This document shows, in pieces, positions 1 to 9,354 of a DNA stretch of 64,000 bases (positions are counted from its first letter, which is position 1; the number at the start of each line of letters is the position of its first letter). A model generated the notes under the pieces. It had not been told where the DNA came from. It saw nothing but the letters and a program-made list of their open reading frames with translations, and did not search any database. The DNA lies in assembly GCF_004923315.1 (NCBI RefSeq), contig NZ_CP039644.1, positions 248,001-312,000 on the forward strand, given 5' to 3'. The position numbers and the translations under genes are program-made. This DNA is from Azospirillum sp. TSA2s. GTDB taxonomy: Bacteria; Pseudomonadota; Alphaproteobacteria; Azospirillales; Azospirillaceae.

Positions 1-833
1 GGCGACGGCAGCCCGACATAGAAGGGAACGCCGTTGTCGTGCGCGGCCAACGCCTTCAGATAGGTGCCGATCTTGTTGCAGACGTCGCCGGTCGCGGTGG
101 TGCGGTCAGTGCCGACGATGCACAGGTCGACCTTGCCATGCTGCATCAGATGGCCGCCGACATTGTCGGCGATGACGGTGTGGGGGACGCCGTGGTGCTT
201 CAGCTCCCAGGCGGTCAGGCTGGCGCCCTGGTTGCGCGGCCGGGTCTCGTCCACCCAGACATGCAGCGGGATGCCCTGCTCGAAGGCGGCATAGACGGGG
301 GCGAGCGCCGTGCCCCAGTCGACGGTGGCGAGCCAGCCGGCGTTGCAGTGGGTCAGCACATTCACCGGCTCGCCCGGCTTTTTGCGCGCCGCCGCGGCGC
401 GGATCAAGGCCGCGCCGTGCAAGCCGATGGAGCGGTTGATCTCGACATCCTCGTCGGCGATCGCCGCGGCCTCCGCCTCGGCGGCCTCGACGCGCCGGGC
501 CTCCGGCAGCGGGGCCAGCAGGCCGCGCATGCGCTCCAGCGCCCAGCGCAGGTTGACCGCGGTCGGACGGGTCGCCAGCAGGGTGGCGCAGGCCCGCTCC
601 AGCCCGCGGTCGCTGGTGTCGGCGCGCAGGGCGAGCGCCACGCCATAGGCCGCCGCCGCGCCGATCAGCGGGGCGCCGCGCACCAGCATGGCGCGGATGG
701 CGTGGGCGGCCTCCTCCAGGCTGGTCAGGCGGACGACGGCGAAATCGTGCGGCAGCCGGGTCTGGTCGATGATGGCGACGGCACCGTCGCCGTCCGGCCA
801 GATGGTGCGATAGGCCGTCCCGTCGATCCGCAT
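1..833 (-). CDS. mtnA: S-methyl-5-thioribose-1-phosphate isomerase, 3' end outside the window
   Basis: MtnA converts 5-methylthioribose-1-phosphate to 5-methylthioribulose-1-phosphate in the cytosolic methionine salvage pathway. The visible product starts [12 protein letters not shown] and contains family signatures: [13 protein letters not shown] near residue 52, [19 protein letters not shown] near residue 160, and [17 protein letters not shown] near residue 245. These match the substrate-binding Cys and catalytic Asp regions of the aIF-2B-like isomerase family. The ATG lies at 831-833. About 278 codons are visible of a family length near 360-370, so the C-terminus is cut by the window edge. 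It is divergent from mtnP, the preceding step of the same pathway, across 178 bp. Confidence 0.95.
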   Translation of the reverse strand, partial: MRIDGTAYRTIWPDGDGAVAIIDQTRLPHDFAVVRLTSLEEAAHAIRAMLVRGAPLIGAAAAYGVALALRADTSDRGLERACATLLATRPTAVNLRWALERMRGLLAPLPEARRVEAAEAEAAAIADEDVEINRSIGLHGAALIRAAAARKKPGEPVNVLTHCNAGWLATVDWGTALAPVYAAFEQGIPLHVWVDETRPRNQGASLTAWELKHHGVPHTVIADNVGGHLMQHGKVDLCIVGTDRTTATGDVCNKIGTYLKALAAHDNGVPFYVGLPS

Positions 834-1011
834 GACATGACACTCCATCAAAAGCCGGATTGGCCAAAGCCGGACTGGCGAAGGTAGGGGGTGGATGGCC
901 CGGCATCAATCCGCTTTTGGCCGCTTGTGGCCGCTTGTGGAGGAAGTCCGCTGTTGCCTTCTCCTGGTCTGCCCGGAATAGTCGCACCGGCTTCAGCGGG
1001 GAGAGCAGGGC

Positions 1012-1911
1012 ATGAGCGGTGATGCGGTTGGCGGTGCGGTTGGCGAAACGGTTCTGGGCGTGATCGGCGGCAGCGGCCTGTACGACATCGACGGGCTGGA
1101 GAACACCCGCTGGGTCAAGGTGGCGACCCCCTTCGGCGACCCGTCGGACGAACTGCTGACCGGCGAGCTGGCGGGGCAGAAGCTGGTCTTCCTGCCGCGC
1201 CACGGCCGCGGCCACCGCATCCCGCCGTCGGAGCTGAATTTCCGCGCCAACATCCACGCCCTGAAGCAGCTGGGCGTGACCGAGATCCTGTCGGTGTCGG
1301 CGGTCGGCTCGCTGAAGGAGAATCTGCCGCCCGGCAGCTTCGTGGTGATCGACCAGTTCATCGACCGCACCTTCGCCCGCGACAAGACCTTCTTCGGCAG
1401 CGGGCTGGTCGCCCATGTGGCGCTGGGCCATCCGGTCTGCGGCCGGCTGGGCGACCTGATCGAGGAGGCGCTGGTCGAGCTGGACATCCCGCACCAGCGG
1501 CGCGGCACCTACATGGTGATGGAGGGGCCGCAATTCTCCACCGTCGCCGAATCGACCCTCTACCGCAGCTGGGGCTGCGACGTCATCGGCATGACCAACA
1601 TGCCGGAGGCCAAGCTCGCCCGCGAGGCGGAGATGTGCTACGCGACCGTCGCCATGGTCACCGATTACGACTGCTGGCACGAGGGGCACGACCATGTGTC
1701 GGTCGATGCGGTGATCAAGGTTGTGGTCGCCAATGCCGGCAGGGCGCGCGCGCTGGTCTCGGCCCTGGCGCCGAAGGTGGCGGGGCGCGAGGGTGCGTGC
1801 ACCCAGGGCTGCCACACCGCCCTCGACAACGCCATCATGACCGCCCCCTCCCACCGCGACCCAGCGATGCTGGAAAAGCTGTCGCTGATCGTGAAGCGCA
1901 CGCTCGGCTGA
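1012..1911 (+). CDS. mtnP: S-methyl-5'-thioadenosine phosphorylase
   Basis: MtnP phosphorolyses 5'-methylthioadenosine to adenine and 5-methylthioribose-1-phosphate, which feeds MtnA. The 299-residue product is the normal family size. It shows the N-terminal phosphate loop VIGGSGLYDI (about 17-26), the PRHGRGHRIPPSELNFRAN block (about 63-81), YMVMEGPQFST (about 164-174) and MTNMPEAKLAREAEMCYAT, all typical of the PNP/MTAP type II family. The ATG at 1012 is preceded by GGGGAGAG at normal Shine-Dalgarno spacing. The divergent partner is mtnA; the 178-bp gap presumably holds both promoters, but no clear regulatory motif was recognised. The 167 bp downstream, toward the convergent chemoreceptor gene, hold no supported gene. 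Confidence 0.95.
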   Translation: MSGDAVGGAVGETVLGVIGGSGLYDIDGLENTRWVKVATPFGDPSDELLTGELAGQKLVFLPRHGRGHRIPPSELNFRANIHALKQLGVTEILSVSAVGSLKENLPPGSFVVIDQFIDRTFARDKTFFGSGLVAHVALGHPVCGRLGDLIEEALVELDIPHQRRGTYMVMEGPQFSTVAESTLYRSWGCDVIGMTNMPEAKLAREAEMCYATVAMVTDYDCWHEGHDHVSVDAVIKVVVANAGRARALVSALAPKVAGREGACTQGCHTALDNAIMTAPSHRDPAMLEKLSLIVKRTLG

Positions 1912-2078
1912 TCCGCAGCGGGAGAGGGGGCCAGGGGAGAGGGGACGGAGCGGGCCTATCAGGACTTCGTCGCCGACCTGCGGCGGGCGCGGGCGAAGTT
2001 TGGAGATGTGTGCATCCCGTAGCCGCCCTGACCATCTGGGCGGCCTGCTCGCCGGCTTTGCGTCGGCATCCTTCAGGG

Positions 2079-3743
2079 TCAGGCGGCGCGGATGCCGCTC
2101 AGGAAGGTTTCCACCTCCTGCCGCAGCAGTTCGGACTGGCGCGCCAGTTCGCCCGAGGCGCCCAGCACCTGGCTGGCCGCGGCGCCGGTCTGGGCCGCCG
2201 CCTCGCTGACGCCGCCGATGTTGGCGCTGACCGACGCGGTGCCGCTGGAGGCCTCCTGGACGTTGCGGGCGATTTCGGCCGTCGCCGCGCCCTGTTCCTC
2301 GATGGCGGAGGCGATGGAGGTGGCGACCTCGCTGATCGTCGCGATGGTCCGGCTGATGCCGCCGATCGCCTGGGCCGCGCCGTTGGTGGCGCCCTGCATC
2401 GAGGCGATCTGGATGCCGATGTCCTCGGTCGCCTTGGCCGTCTGGTTGGCGAGGCTCTTCACCTCCGACGCGACGACGGCGAAGCCCTTGCCGGCCTCCC
2501 CGGCGCGCGCCGCCTCGATGGTGGCGTTCAGCGCCAGCAGGTTGGTCTGGGTGGCGATGTTGTTGATCATCTGGACGATCTCGCCGATGCGCTGCGCCTG
2601 CTCGACCAGCCCCTGGACCTGGGCGTTGGTCTGCTGCGCCTCGCCAACCGCCTGGTCGGCGATGGCGGTGGAGCGCGACACCTGCCCGCTGATCTCGGTG
2701 ATGGAGGCGGTCAGCTCCTCCGTCGCCGCCGCGACGGCCTGGACGTTGGACGAGGCATCGACCGCCGTTCCGGCCGCGGCGGACGCGCGGGCATTGGTCT
2801 GTTCGGCGATGCCCGACATGCTGTGCGCCGTCTGGCTCAGCTCGGTGGCGGCGGAGGACAGGGTGCGCAGGATGCCGCCCACGGTCGCTTCGAAGCGGCG
2901 GACCAGCCGGTCGACCTCCGCCGCGCGGTGTTCCTTGGCGGCACGCTCGGCCGCCTGCTCCGCCTCCAGCCGGTCGGCGGTCTGCAGAGCGTCGCGGAAG
3001 GTGACGACCGCGGTGGCCATGGCGCCGACCTCGTCGCCGCGCGCCGCGTCCGACAGGTCGACGCCGTAGTCCTTGCGGGCAAGGCGTCCCATGCTCGCCG
3101 TCAGGCGGGCCAACGGCTCAACGACGCTGCGGCGGGCGATCACCAGGGAGAGCAGGGCGCCGACGAGGATGCCGATCAGCCCGACCGCCGCCACGGTGAC
3201 CTTCACGAAGCTCTCGGTCTCCTCCACCGCGTCGGTGAGTTGGGCGATCCGCTCCGTCCCCATCTCGATGATCGGATCGGTCAGGTCCGAGGCCGCGCGC
3301 TCGCTGCTGCGCACATCGCTGCGGAACAGGGCGGCGGCGGCACCGTCCTGATCCGCCAGGGCGAGGTCGCGCGTCCTGGTCAGCGCGTCCATGACCTTGA
3401 CCTGCAGCGGACCGACCCGGCCGGCGGCGGGATTGCCCGACGCGGCGAGAAGCTGCTCAAGCCGGCGGTTCTTCTCCGCCATTTCGTCGATGCGTGCGCC
3501 GAACCGCTCGCCGATGGCCGCCTGGGTCGCGGCGTCTTCGGAAATGAGGTTCAGGGCGTCGCGCTGCAGGGAACGGCTGATCGACCGCAGTTCCGACGCG
3601 GTCAGGACCATCCGGTCCATCTGGATGAGAGCCTGGTTGGCGGAGGCGATGCGGTTCAGCCCCCACACGGAGGTGACGCCGATGGCGGCCGAGACGGTGG
3701 ACAGGACCAGAACCGGCAGCAGGATCTTGCTGGAAAGTTTCAT
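2079..3743 (-). CDS. Methyl-accepting chemotaxis protein
   Basis: This is an inner-membrane chemoreceptor that signals to CheA/CheW. Taking the ATG at 3743 ([13 protein letters not shown]) gives 554 residues. A longer reading from 3797 adds 18 residues that look non-coding, and GAGAG lies just upstream of the chosen ATG. Membrane segment 1 is about residues 7-29. A periplasmic region of about 150 residues follows, consistent with a four-helix-bundle sensor. Membrane segment 2 is about 179-204, then HAMP to about 255. The cytoplasmic signalling hairpin contains the diagnostic [16 protein letters not shown] and [15 protein letters not shown]. No C-terminal CheR-tethering pentapeptide is seen; the end is GIRAA. 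The ligand is unknown. It stands alone, convergent with mtnP. Confidence 0.93.
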   Translation of the reverse strand: MKLSSKILLPVLVLSTVSAAIGVTSVWGLNRIASANQALIQMDRMVLTASELRSISRSLQRDALNLISEDAATQAAIGERFGARIDEMAEKNRRLEQLLAASGNPAAGRVGPLQVKVMDALTRTRDLALADQDGAAAALFRSDVRSSERAASDLTDPIIEMGTERIAQLTDAVEETESFVKVTVAAVGLIGILVGALLSLVIARRSVVEPLARLTASMGRLARKDYGVDLSDAARGDEVGAMATAVVTFRDALQTADRLEAEQAAERAAKEHRAAEVDRLVRRFEATVGGILRTLSSAATELSQTAHSMSGIAEQTNARASAAAGTAVDASSNVQAVAAATEELTASITEISGQVSRSTAIADQAVGEAQQTNAQVQGLVEQAQRIGEIVQMINNIATQTNLLALNATIEAARAGEAGKGFAVVASEVKSLANQTAKATEDIGIQIASMQGATNGAAQAIGGISRTIATISEVATSIASAIEEQGAATAEIARNVQEASSGTASVSANIGGVSEAAAQTGAAASQVLGASGELARQSELLRQEVETFLSGIRAA

Positions 3744-3881
3744 CACACTCTCGTGGGGGGCGGAACGGGCAGCCGGGAGGTCACTCCACCGGCGCAAAAG
3801 GAATGAATTACCATGGTAGCGTTAACAAAACGCCATACGGGGGTATGCAATACATAGGGGAAATCACTGATTGCCCGACAA

Positions 3882-3907
3882 ATCACGGCTATTAATTGTA
3901 AATTTCA
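3882..3907 (-). promoter_or_regulatory. Weak sigma-28-like promoter candidate for the chemoreceptor
   Basis: On the minus strand this reads TGAAATTT, 10 bases, GCCGTGAT. It resembles the flagellar sigma-28 pattern (TAAAGTTT, 11 bases, GCCGATAA) but with mismatches and one base less spacing. It sits about 140 bp upstream of the chemoreceptor ATG in an AT-rich stretch (3790-3920). Chemoreceptor genes are often under this sigma factor in other bacteria; assignment here is inference only. Confidence 0.2.
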
Positions 3908-3984
3908 TTTTCCTTCGCTGCCGTTCGCTTTCCGGTTTCCGTTCAATCCTGATCCTGTGCGGCAGGGCGAAGAGTCCGGCCGGG

Positions 3985-4015
3985 AAAAGAAAAAGGGCGG
4001 CTTAGAGCCGCCCTT
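3985..4015 (-). terminator. Intrinsic terminator of the cysNC operon
   Basis: The arms AAGGGCGGC (3993-4001) and GCCGCCCTT (4007-4015) form a perfect 9-bp stem around a 5-base loop. On the minus strand the stem is followed by TTTTTCTTTT, a classic U-tract. It begins about 24 bp past the cysNC stop codon, so it should end the sulfotransferase-cysD-cysNC transcript. Read on the plus strand it lacks a T-run, so it is one-directional. Confidence 0.9.
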
Positions 4016-4038
4016 GGAGGTGCCATGGAGGATAAGGA

Positions 4039-5988
4039 TCAGATGACCCCGCGCCGCCGCAGGTCCTCGATCACCTGGGCGACCATCTCGTCGGCGCCGT
4101 GTTCGCCGCCCTTCAGGGTGATCTCCGGGGCTTCCGGCGGCTCGTAGGCGCTGTCGATGCCGGTGAAGTGGGGGAGCTGGCCGGATCGTGCCTTCTTGTA
4201 GAGCCCCTTGGGGTCACGGGCCTCGCAGACCTCCAGCGGCGTGTCCATGAAGATCTCCAGGAACTCGCCGTCCTCCACCAGGGTGCGCGCCATCCGGCGT
4301 TCCTCGCGGAAGGGGGAGATGAAGCTGACCAGCACGATCAGCCCAGCCTCCACCATCAGCTTCGACACCTCGGCGACGCGGCGGATGTTCTCCACCCGGT
4401 CCTCGTCGGTGAAGCCGAGATCCCGGTTCAGGCCGTGGCGGACATTGTCGCCGTCCAGGATCATGGTGCGGCGGCCCAGACGGTGCAGCTCCTGCTCCAG
4501 CCGGTCGGCGACGCTGGACTTGCCGGAGCCGGACAGGCCGGTGAACCACAGCACGCAGGGCTTCTGCAGGCCGCCCGCCCGCGCCGCCTTGTCCACCTTC
4601 GTGGCGTGGCGGTGGATGTTCGACGCCCGGCGCAGGGGGAAGCGGATCATGCCGCAGCCGGCGGTGGCGTTGGTCAGCCGGTCGATCAGGATGAAGCTGC
4701 CGGTCTCGCGGCTGTCGGCATAGGCGTCGAACGGGATCGGCCGGTCGAGCGCCAGATTGCAGAAGCCGACGTCGTTCAGGTCCAGGCTCTTGGCGGCAGC
4801 ATGCTCCTGGGTGTTGACGTTGATGGCGTGCTTCAACTCCGTCACCTGGGCGCCGACCGTCGCCGTGCCGGCGCGCAGCAGATAGGAGCGGCCGGGCAAG
4901 AGCGGCTGCTCGTCCATCCACACCACGTGGGCGGCGAACTGGTCGGCCACCTCCGGCCGGCCGGCGGCGGCGACGATCATGTCGCCGCGGCTGGCGTCGA
5001 CCTCGTCGGCCAACACCAGGGTGATCGCCTGCCCGGGCTCCGCCGTCTCAAGGTCGCCGTCCATGGTGACGAGGCGGGCCACCCGGCTGGTCCGACCGCC
5101 GGGCAGGATGGCGACGTCGTCGCCGACGCGCACCGCGCCGCCGACCACCGTGCCGCTGAAGCCGCGGAAGTCTTGGTTCGGCCGGTTCACCCACTGCACC
5201 GCCATGCGGAAGGAGCCGAGCTTCCGCTCCGCCGCGGCGTCCACGCTCTCCAGATGGCCGAGCAGGGTGGGGCCGCCGTACCAGCCCATGGCGTCCGACG
5301 GCTTGGTGACGTTGTCGCCGGTGAGCGCGGAGACCGGAATGCAGGTGACCTCGGTGATGCCGATGCGCGCCGCGAAGACGCGGTAGTCGGCGGCGATGCG
5401 CTCGAAGGTCTCGCGGTCCCAGCCGACGGCGTCCATCTTGTTGACCGCCAGCACGACATGGCGCACGCCCAGGAGCGAGACGATGGTGCTGTGGCGCCGG
5501 GTCTGGGTCAGCACGCCCTTGCGCGCGTCGACCAGCAGAACCGCGGCGTCGGCGGTGGACGCGCCGGTGACCATGTTGCGGGTGTACTGCTCGTGGCCCG
5601 GCGTGTCGGCGACGATGAACTTGCGGCGGTCGGTGGTGAAGAAGCGGTAGGCGACGTCGATGGTGATGCCCTGCTCGCGCTCCGCCGCCAGCCCGTCGAC
5701 CAGCAGCGCGAGGTCGAGCTGGCCGGCGCCGGTGGTGCCGAAGCGGCCGGAGTCCGTCTCCAGGCTGGCGAGCTGATCCTCGAAGAGGCATTTGCAGTCG
5801 TAGAGCAGCCGGCCGATCAGCGTCGACTTGCCGTCGTCCACCGACCCGCAGGTGATGAAGCGCAGCAGATCCTTGCTGTTCTGGCGGGCCAGATACTCCT
5901 GCACTTCCCTATCGGCATCGGGGGCCGCGGCATCGGCGGGAGTGATGTCGGCGACGGTGATGGCGGCGGGATCGAGTTCCTTCAGCAT
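4039..5988 (-). CDS. cysNC: Bifunctional sulfate adenylyltransferase subunit 1 / adenylylsulfate kinase (NodQ type)
   Basis: This is a 649-residue fusion. The N-terminal part is a CysN GTPase: P-loop GSVDDGKST at 48-56, DTPGH at 128-132, NKMD at 183-186, followed by EF-Tu-like beta barrels. It drives APS formation by CysD. The C-terminal part is an APS kinase with P-loop GLSGSGKSS at 484-492, the [11 protein letters not shown] block and the [10 protein letters not shown] loop, and makes PAPS. Fusions of this type are the NodQ/CysNC family of rhizobia and azospirilla. The start ATG at 5988 overlaps the cysD stop by one base (TGATG), so translation is probably coupled. An intrinsic terminator follows. 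The preceding sulfotransferase gene indicates that PAPS is at least partly meant for sulfation rather than only cysteine synthesis. Confidence 0.95.
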   Translation of the reverse strand: MLKELDPAAITVADITPADAAAPDADREVQEYLARQNSKDLLRFITCGSVDDGKSTLIGRLLYDCKCLFEDQLASLETDSGRFGTTGAGQLDLALLVDGLAAEREQGITIDVAYRFFTTDRRKFIVADTPGHEQYTRNMVTGASTADAAVLLVDARKGVLTQTRRHSTIVSLLGVRHVVLAVNKMDAVGWDRETFERIAADYRVFAARIGITEVTCIPVSALTGDNVTKPSDAMGWYGGPTLLGHLESVDAAAERKLGSFRMAVQWVNRPNQDFRGFSGTVVGGAVRVGDDVAILPGGRTSRVARLVTMDGDLETAEPGQAITLVLADEVDASRGDMIVAAAGRPEVADQFAAHVVWMDEQPLLPGRSYLLRAGTATVGAQVTELKHAINVNTQEHAAAKSLDLNDVGFCNLALDRPIPFDAYADSRETGSFILIDRLTNATAGCGMIRFPLRRASNIHRHATKVDKAARAGGLQKPCVLWFTGLSGSGKSSVADRLEQELHRLGRRTMILDGDNVRHGLNRDLGFTDEDRVENIRRVAEVSKLMVEAGLIVLVSFISPFREERRMARTLVEDGEFLEIFMDTPLEVCEARDPKGLYKKARSGQLPHFTGIDSAYEPPEAPEITLKGGEHGADEMVAQVIEDLRRRGVI

Positions 5989-6989
5989 CAGAAGTAGCCT
6001 TCCTGCTTCTTCGCTTCCATGGAAGCGGCGGCGTCCTGGTCGATCACGCGGCCCTGCCGTTCCGAACTGGTGGACAGCAGCATCTCGCGGATGATCTCGG
6101 GCAGGGTGGCGGCGGTGCTGCGCACGGCCCCGGTCAGCGGATAGCAGCCGAGCGTGCGGAAGCGCACCCAGGCCATCTCCGGCGTCTCGCCGGGCTTCAG
6201 CGGCATGCGGTCGTCATCGACCATGATGAGCGTGCCGTCGCGCTCCACCACCGGACGCGGCTTGGCGAAATAGAGGGGGACGACCGGGATGTTCTCCTGG
6301 TGGATGTATTGCCAGATGTCCAGCTCGGTCCAGTTCGACAGCGGGAAGACGCGGATGCTCTCGCCCTTGTTGATCCGGCCGTTGTAGAGGCTCCACAGCT
6401 CCGGCCGCTGGTTCTTCGGCTCCCAGCGGTGGGTGGCGGTGCGGAAGGAGAAGATGCGCTCCTTGGCGCGGCTCTTCTCCTCGTCGCGGCGCGCCCCGCC
6501 GAAGGCGGCGTCGAAGCCGTGGGCATTGAGCGCCTGCTTCAGCGACTGGGTCTTCATCACGTCGGTGTGGACGGCCGAGCCGTGGGTGAAGGGGCCGATG
6601 CCCTGGCGCACGCCGTCCTGGTTGATGTGGACCATCAGGTCGATGCCCAATTCCTGCGCCGTGCGGTCGCGAAATTCGATCATCTCCCGGAACTTCCAGG
6701 TCGTGTCGACATGCAGCAGCGGGAAGGGCGGCTTCGACGGATGGAAGGCCTTCATCGCCAGATGCAGCAGCACCGAGCTGTCCTTGCCCACCGAATAGAG
6801 CATGACCGGCTTGTGGAACTGGGCCGCCACCTCGCGCATGATGTGGATGCTCTCCGCCTCCAGCCTTTGCAGGTGGGTGAGGCGGGCCGGCGTGGTCAGG
6901 ATGGCGGGCAAGCTGTCCTCAGAAGCGGGGACGGAACCGGGAAGCTCCCTGGCCGCGGGGCGGGGGTCGAGCAATGGATCAAGCAGCAT
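5988..6989 (-). CDS. cysD: Sulfate adenylyltransferase subunit 2 (NodP type)
   Basis: CysD is the catalytic ATP sulfurylase subunit that forms APS from ATP and sulfate in complex with CysN. The 333-residue product carries the PP-loop as SVGKDSS at 66-72, [18 protein letters not shown], and the C-terminal [13 protein letters not shown] and [10 protein letters not shown] regions of the PAPS-reductase-like family. The ATG at 6989 ([11 protein letters not shown]) was chosen over an upstream in-frame start because AAGAAGG lies just before it and the added residues look like out-of-frame sulfotransferase sequence. It overlaps the sulfotransferase stop by 11 bp and the cysNC start by 1 bp. The N-terminal 30 residues are longer than in many CysD proteins. 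Confidence 0.95.
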   Translation of the reverse strand: MLLDPLLDPRPAARELPGSVPASEDSLPAILTTPARLTHLQRLEAESIHIMREVAAQFHKPVMLYSVGKDSSVLLHLAMKAFHPSKPPFPLLHVDTTWKFREMIEFRDRTAQELGIDLMVHINQDGVRQGIGPFTHGSAVHTDVMKTQSLKQALNAHGFDAAFGGARRDEEKSRAKERIFSFRTATHRWEPKNQRPELWSLYNGRINKGESIRVFPLSNWTELDIWQYIHQENIPVVPLYFAKPRPVVERDGTLIMVDDDRMPLKPGETPEMAWVRFRTLGCYPLTGAVRSTAATLPEIIREMLLSTSSERQGRVIDQDAAASMEAKKQEGYF

Positions 6990-8037
6990 AGCCGGCCTTC
7001 TTCTGCATGTCTCCGGCCACGGCGTCGAACACGGTCCGACGCTTGCGCGGCCAGTCGATCTGGCGCTTCGACGGGTCGAAGCCTTCGGGTTTCTTGACAG
7101 GGGTCCAGCTGACTTCGCCATCGCGGCGCGAGACGCGGGACGATCCCAGGATGGGCAGGTCGCCGATCCGCTCGAACGGATAGCGCTCCTCGTTCAGGTC
7201 CAGGAAGCGCAGCAGGTCGCGGGCGGTGCCGTCGGGGGAGGCCACCGCGTCCTCGAAGCGGACCAGACGGCAGGCGTCGGCGCTCATCCGGCTCTGCGCC
7301 TCCAGCGCCGCCTCGGTGCCGAAGCTCCATTCGCGGCAGACGTCGGCGAAGGTGCGGCCCAGGAAGCGCAGCGGCCAGGTGTCGATGGTCGACTGCACGG
7401 CGCGCTTGCCGTCGCGGAGTACGATCAGGCAGCGTTCCGTCGGGAACAGGTAGGGGAAGTAGCGCATCATTCGGGTGTGCGGCGACTTGATCACCACCGT
7501 CTTGTCCGCCGGGAACTCGGCTTCGATGCGGCGGAGGAAGCCGCTGACCATGTAGCAGAAGGTTTCCAGATCGCCGAACGATTCCCGGTTGCGCTGATAG
7601 AGGCGCAGGAAGCGCCCCTCATAGATGCGCGCGTCCTCCACCGTGTTCAGGAAGGGAAGCTCCCGGACGCCGTAGGGGTTGACCACCACGTCGGGATGCA
7701 GCTCCAGCAGGCTCTGGAGATAGTTGGTGCCGCTGCGCGGCATCACCCCGTGCAGGAAGACGATGCGGGGGGTGGCGCGAGGAGTGGCACCGGCCGCACC
7801 GGCGGCATCCGGCGCGATCCCGCGGACCGCCTGGGCGACGGAGCGCAGATGACGCGCGTTCTCCTCCGTGAACCAGGGATCAAAGAAGCTCGATCTTTCC
7901 GTGCTGGGAAGTCTAAGAAGCCGCTTTCCAACAAAACCGATCTCTTTTTGAAGAAGATGAACCGCACCATCACCGAAGTGATTTCTTAACGATGCGGCAT
8001 AGTGATCGGCTGTCAGAGTCTTTGCATTCCAAAACAC
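6979..8037 (-). CDS. PAPS-dependent sulfotransferase
   Basis: This 352-residue protein transfers sulfate from PAPS to an unidentified acceptor. The 5'-phosphosulfate loop appears as [17 protein letters not shown] near residues 99-115. The 3'-phosphate-binding motif appears as [11 protein letters not shown] near 206-216, with [20 protein letters not shown] between them. The start is a GTG at 8037 preceded by AAGGAGG at ideal spacing; a longer reading from an upstream ATG at 8127 has no comparable ribosome site. It is the first gene of an operon with cysD and cysNC, an arrangement known from nodulation-factor and lipopolysaccharide sulfation loci. It has no signal peptide, so the acceptor is probably a cytosolic glycan, lipid precursor or protein. 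Confidence 0.88.
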   Translation of the reverse strand: MFWNAKTLTADHYAASLRNHFGDGAVHLLQKEIGFVGKRLLRLPSTERSSFFDPWFTEENARHLRSVAQAVRGIAPDAAGAAGATPRATPRIVFLHGVMPRSGTNYLQSLLELHPDVVVNPYGVRELPFLNTVEDARIYEGRFLRLYQRNRESFGDLETFCYMVSGFLRRIEAEFPADKTVVIKSPHTRMMRYFPYLFPTERCLIVLRDGKRAVQSTIDTWPLRFLGRTFADVCREWSFGTEAALEAQSRMSADACRLVRFEDAVASPDGTARDLLRFLDLNEERYPFERIGDLPILGSSRVSRRDGEVSWTPVKKPEGFDPSKRQIDWPRKRRTVFDAVAGDMQKKAGYAA

Positions 8038-8608
8038 AACGGCCTCCTTTTGCGTCACCGCTCTGCCGGGCAATCCGGTTTTTCCCGGTCTTCGGCAATC
8101 GGTGCGTCTTTCCTGCAAATCGGGCAATCGCCGCCTCTCAGGGCTAGTTATGGCCCTATCTGATGGGCTTTTTTAGCTCTAATCCGGATCTAACCCCATG
8201 GGCTTATAAAGTTGCCGATGCGACCCCCAATGGTGGATCTCGCATCGGATAGCAACCTCATGATAAGGCATGTCCCTATCCTGCAAATATGAAAGTCACG
8301 TTTGATTTCAACTTCAAATTTACTGATACGCATAGGACACAGAACTCCGTCACTTCCTGTGGCATTAGCCCGGATAGTGCCGTCCCACCAAATGTTTACT
8401 GTAAAATTTTCTTTCGTGATAACGGAAATCCCTGTGCAGAGTCACCACCTCTCCGATCTTTCGGATAAACGGGGGAAACCGAAGGTCTGTTCCCCCCCCT
8501 GTTCTTTTTCAGGAGAGTCCACCCGGCCAGCCGGTCCCGCTGCCGCCCCTTCGGTGCCGGGGATGCTTTCGCCCTTGGCCTTGTGGGGGTTTTTTGGCTG
8601 AGCCAATA
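8038..8608. other. Gene-free stretch upstream of the sulfotransferase operon
   Basis: No supported coding region was found on either strand. Base composition drops relative to the flanking genes (8160-8450). The promoter of the minus-strand sulfotransferase operon must lie here, but no convincing -35/-10 pair or operator was identified. It forms the left margin of the mobile-element zone. Confidence 0.5.
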
Positions 8609-8760
8609 GCCACCAGTTTCGACCCGCTGGCTTATCTCTCCTCCGATCCCAACCTGACGGCATCTTCGGCACCAACATCGTCACTGCCACTCACCATTAC
8701 CTGGCTCTCGGGCAGCGGGAGGGGCGCAGCGCCCGCTTCGACGCGCTCTCCTATCTGAAG
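8609..8760 (+). pseudogene. Frameshifted remnant of an FDPLAYL-type repeat protein
   Basis: In one frame the sequence reads TSFDPLAYLSSDPNL. After a one-base shift near 8660 it continues as FGTNIVTATHHYLALG and REGRSARFDALSYLK. Together these match one unit plus the start of the next of a repeat found in large alphaproteobacterial secreted proteins (FDPLxYLaxNPDL, FGT, HY, GRxEGR). There is no start codon or full-length frame. The fragment stops exactly where the 246-bp inverted-repeat element begins. It is a decayed fragment, not an expressed gene. Confidence 0.55.
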
Positions 8761-9005
8761 TCACTCCATAGGACGGGCGAGACACTACGATAAGGAAACA
8801 GTGCCGGAATTTGGGGCATGACCGGATCAGCAAGAACCCGTGGAATCGCCCCAGGAAGTCGCAGAAATGTTGGGGTTTACGCCGCTGCGGTTCCGCTGGA
8901 TGGATAATGCCCACATTTAGGACTGCTCGGACGCTAGTCAGAAAATAAAAGTAAGTTCAATAGCTTGATGCTTGGCGTATAATATCGCTCGTCCTATGGA
9001 GTGAC
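8760..9005. mobile_element. 246-bp element bounded by perfect 16-bp inverted repeats
   Basis: The left end GTCACTCCATAGGACG (8760-8775) is exactly repeated in inverted orientation at 8990-9005. The interior has no convincing ORF. The size and ends fit a MITE or an internally deleted insertion sequence. No target-site duplication could be read at its borders. The parent family is not recognised. Confidence 0.55.
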
Positions 9006-9116
9006 CCCAACGGGGTGCCGCTGACCGGCAGGAGCTGTCGGCTTGGCGGGCGGGAGTATTGACCAGAGCAGCCCCCTTCAGCATAACTGACCTGTAAAGA
9101 GCATCATAAGACTGTA

Positions 9117-9238
9117 ATGAGTGAGACAGAGACAGTCCTGGCTGAAGTTGTCAAAATCCGGAAAGCTCCTGTTGGTGGGAAGCTTCTGGCGTTGGTTGAC
9201 GTCGTCATTGTCATCCACGGCATCGAGTTCAAAGTACG
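9117..9238 (+). pseudogene. 5' fragment of a SpoVG-like gene cut by the IS21 element
   Basis: An ATG at 9117 opens 40 codons reading MSETETVLAEVVKIRKAP, then GGKLLALVDVVIVIHGIEF. Spacing and hydrophobic pattern resemble the N-terminal half of the small SpoVG family (a beta-sheet nucleic-acid-binding protein of about 90-100 residues). The frame reaches the first base of the IS21 terminal repeat at 9239 and soon hits a stop inside the element. The missing 3' half was not found beyond the right end of the element, so the insertion was probably followed by deletion. Identification rests on a short match. Confidence 0.4.
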
Positions 9239-9298
9239 TGTGCATCGGCCTGCAACACTGGGCCAGTTTCAGGGGTGATCGGCGTCCAATAACCAGCC
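9239..9298. repeat. IS21 left-end multiple repeats
   Basis: Two copies of an about 21-bp unit beginning ATCGGC and ending in GGCC or AGCC lie at 9244-9264 and 9278-9298. They are transposase-binding repeats inverted relative to those at the right end. Sequence between repeats and istA holds no ORF. Confidence 0.7.
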
Positions 9299-9354
9299 AC
9301 CCCTGATCTGGCAGACTACCACCCTGGGTTTGGACGACAGGGTGGCGGACAGGG

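Noticed and set aside
1950..2025. Short plus-strand coding-like tail (AYQDFVADLRRARAKFGDV) after mtnP
   Set aside because: No start codon and no recognisable family; it could be a gene remnant but cannot be supported.
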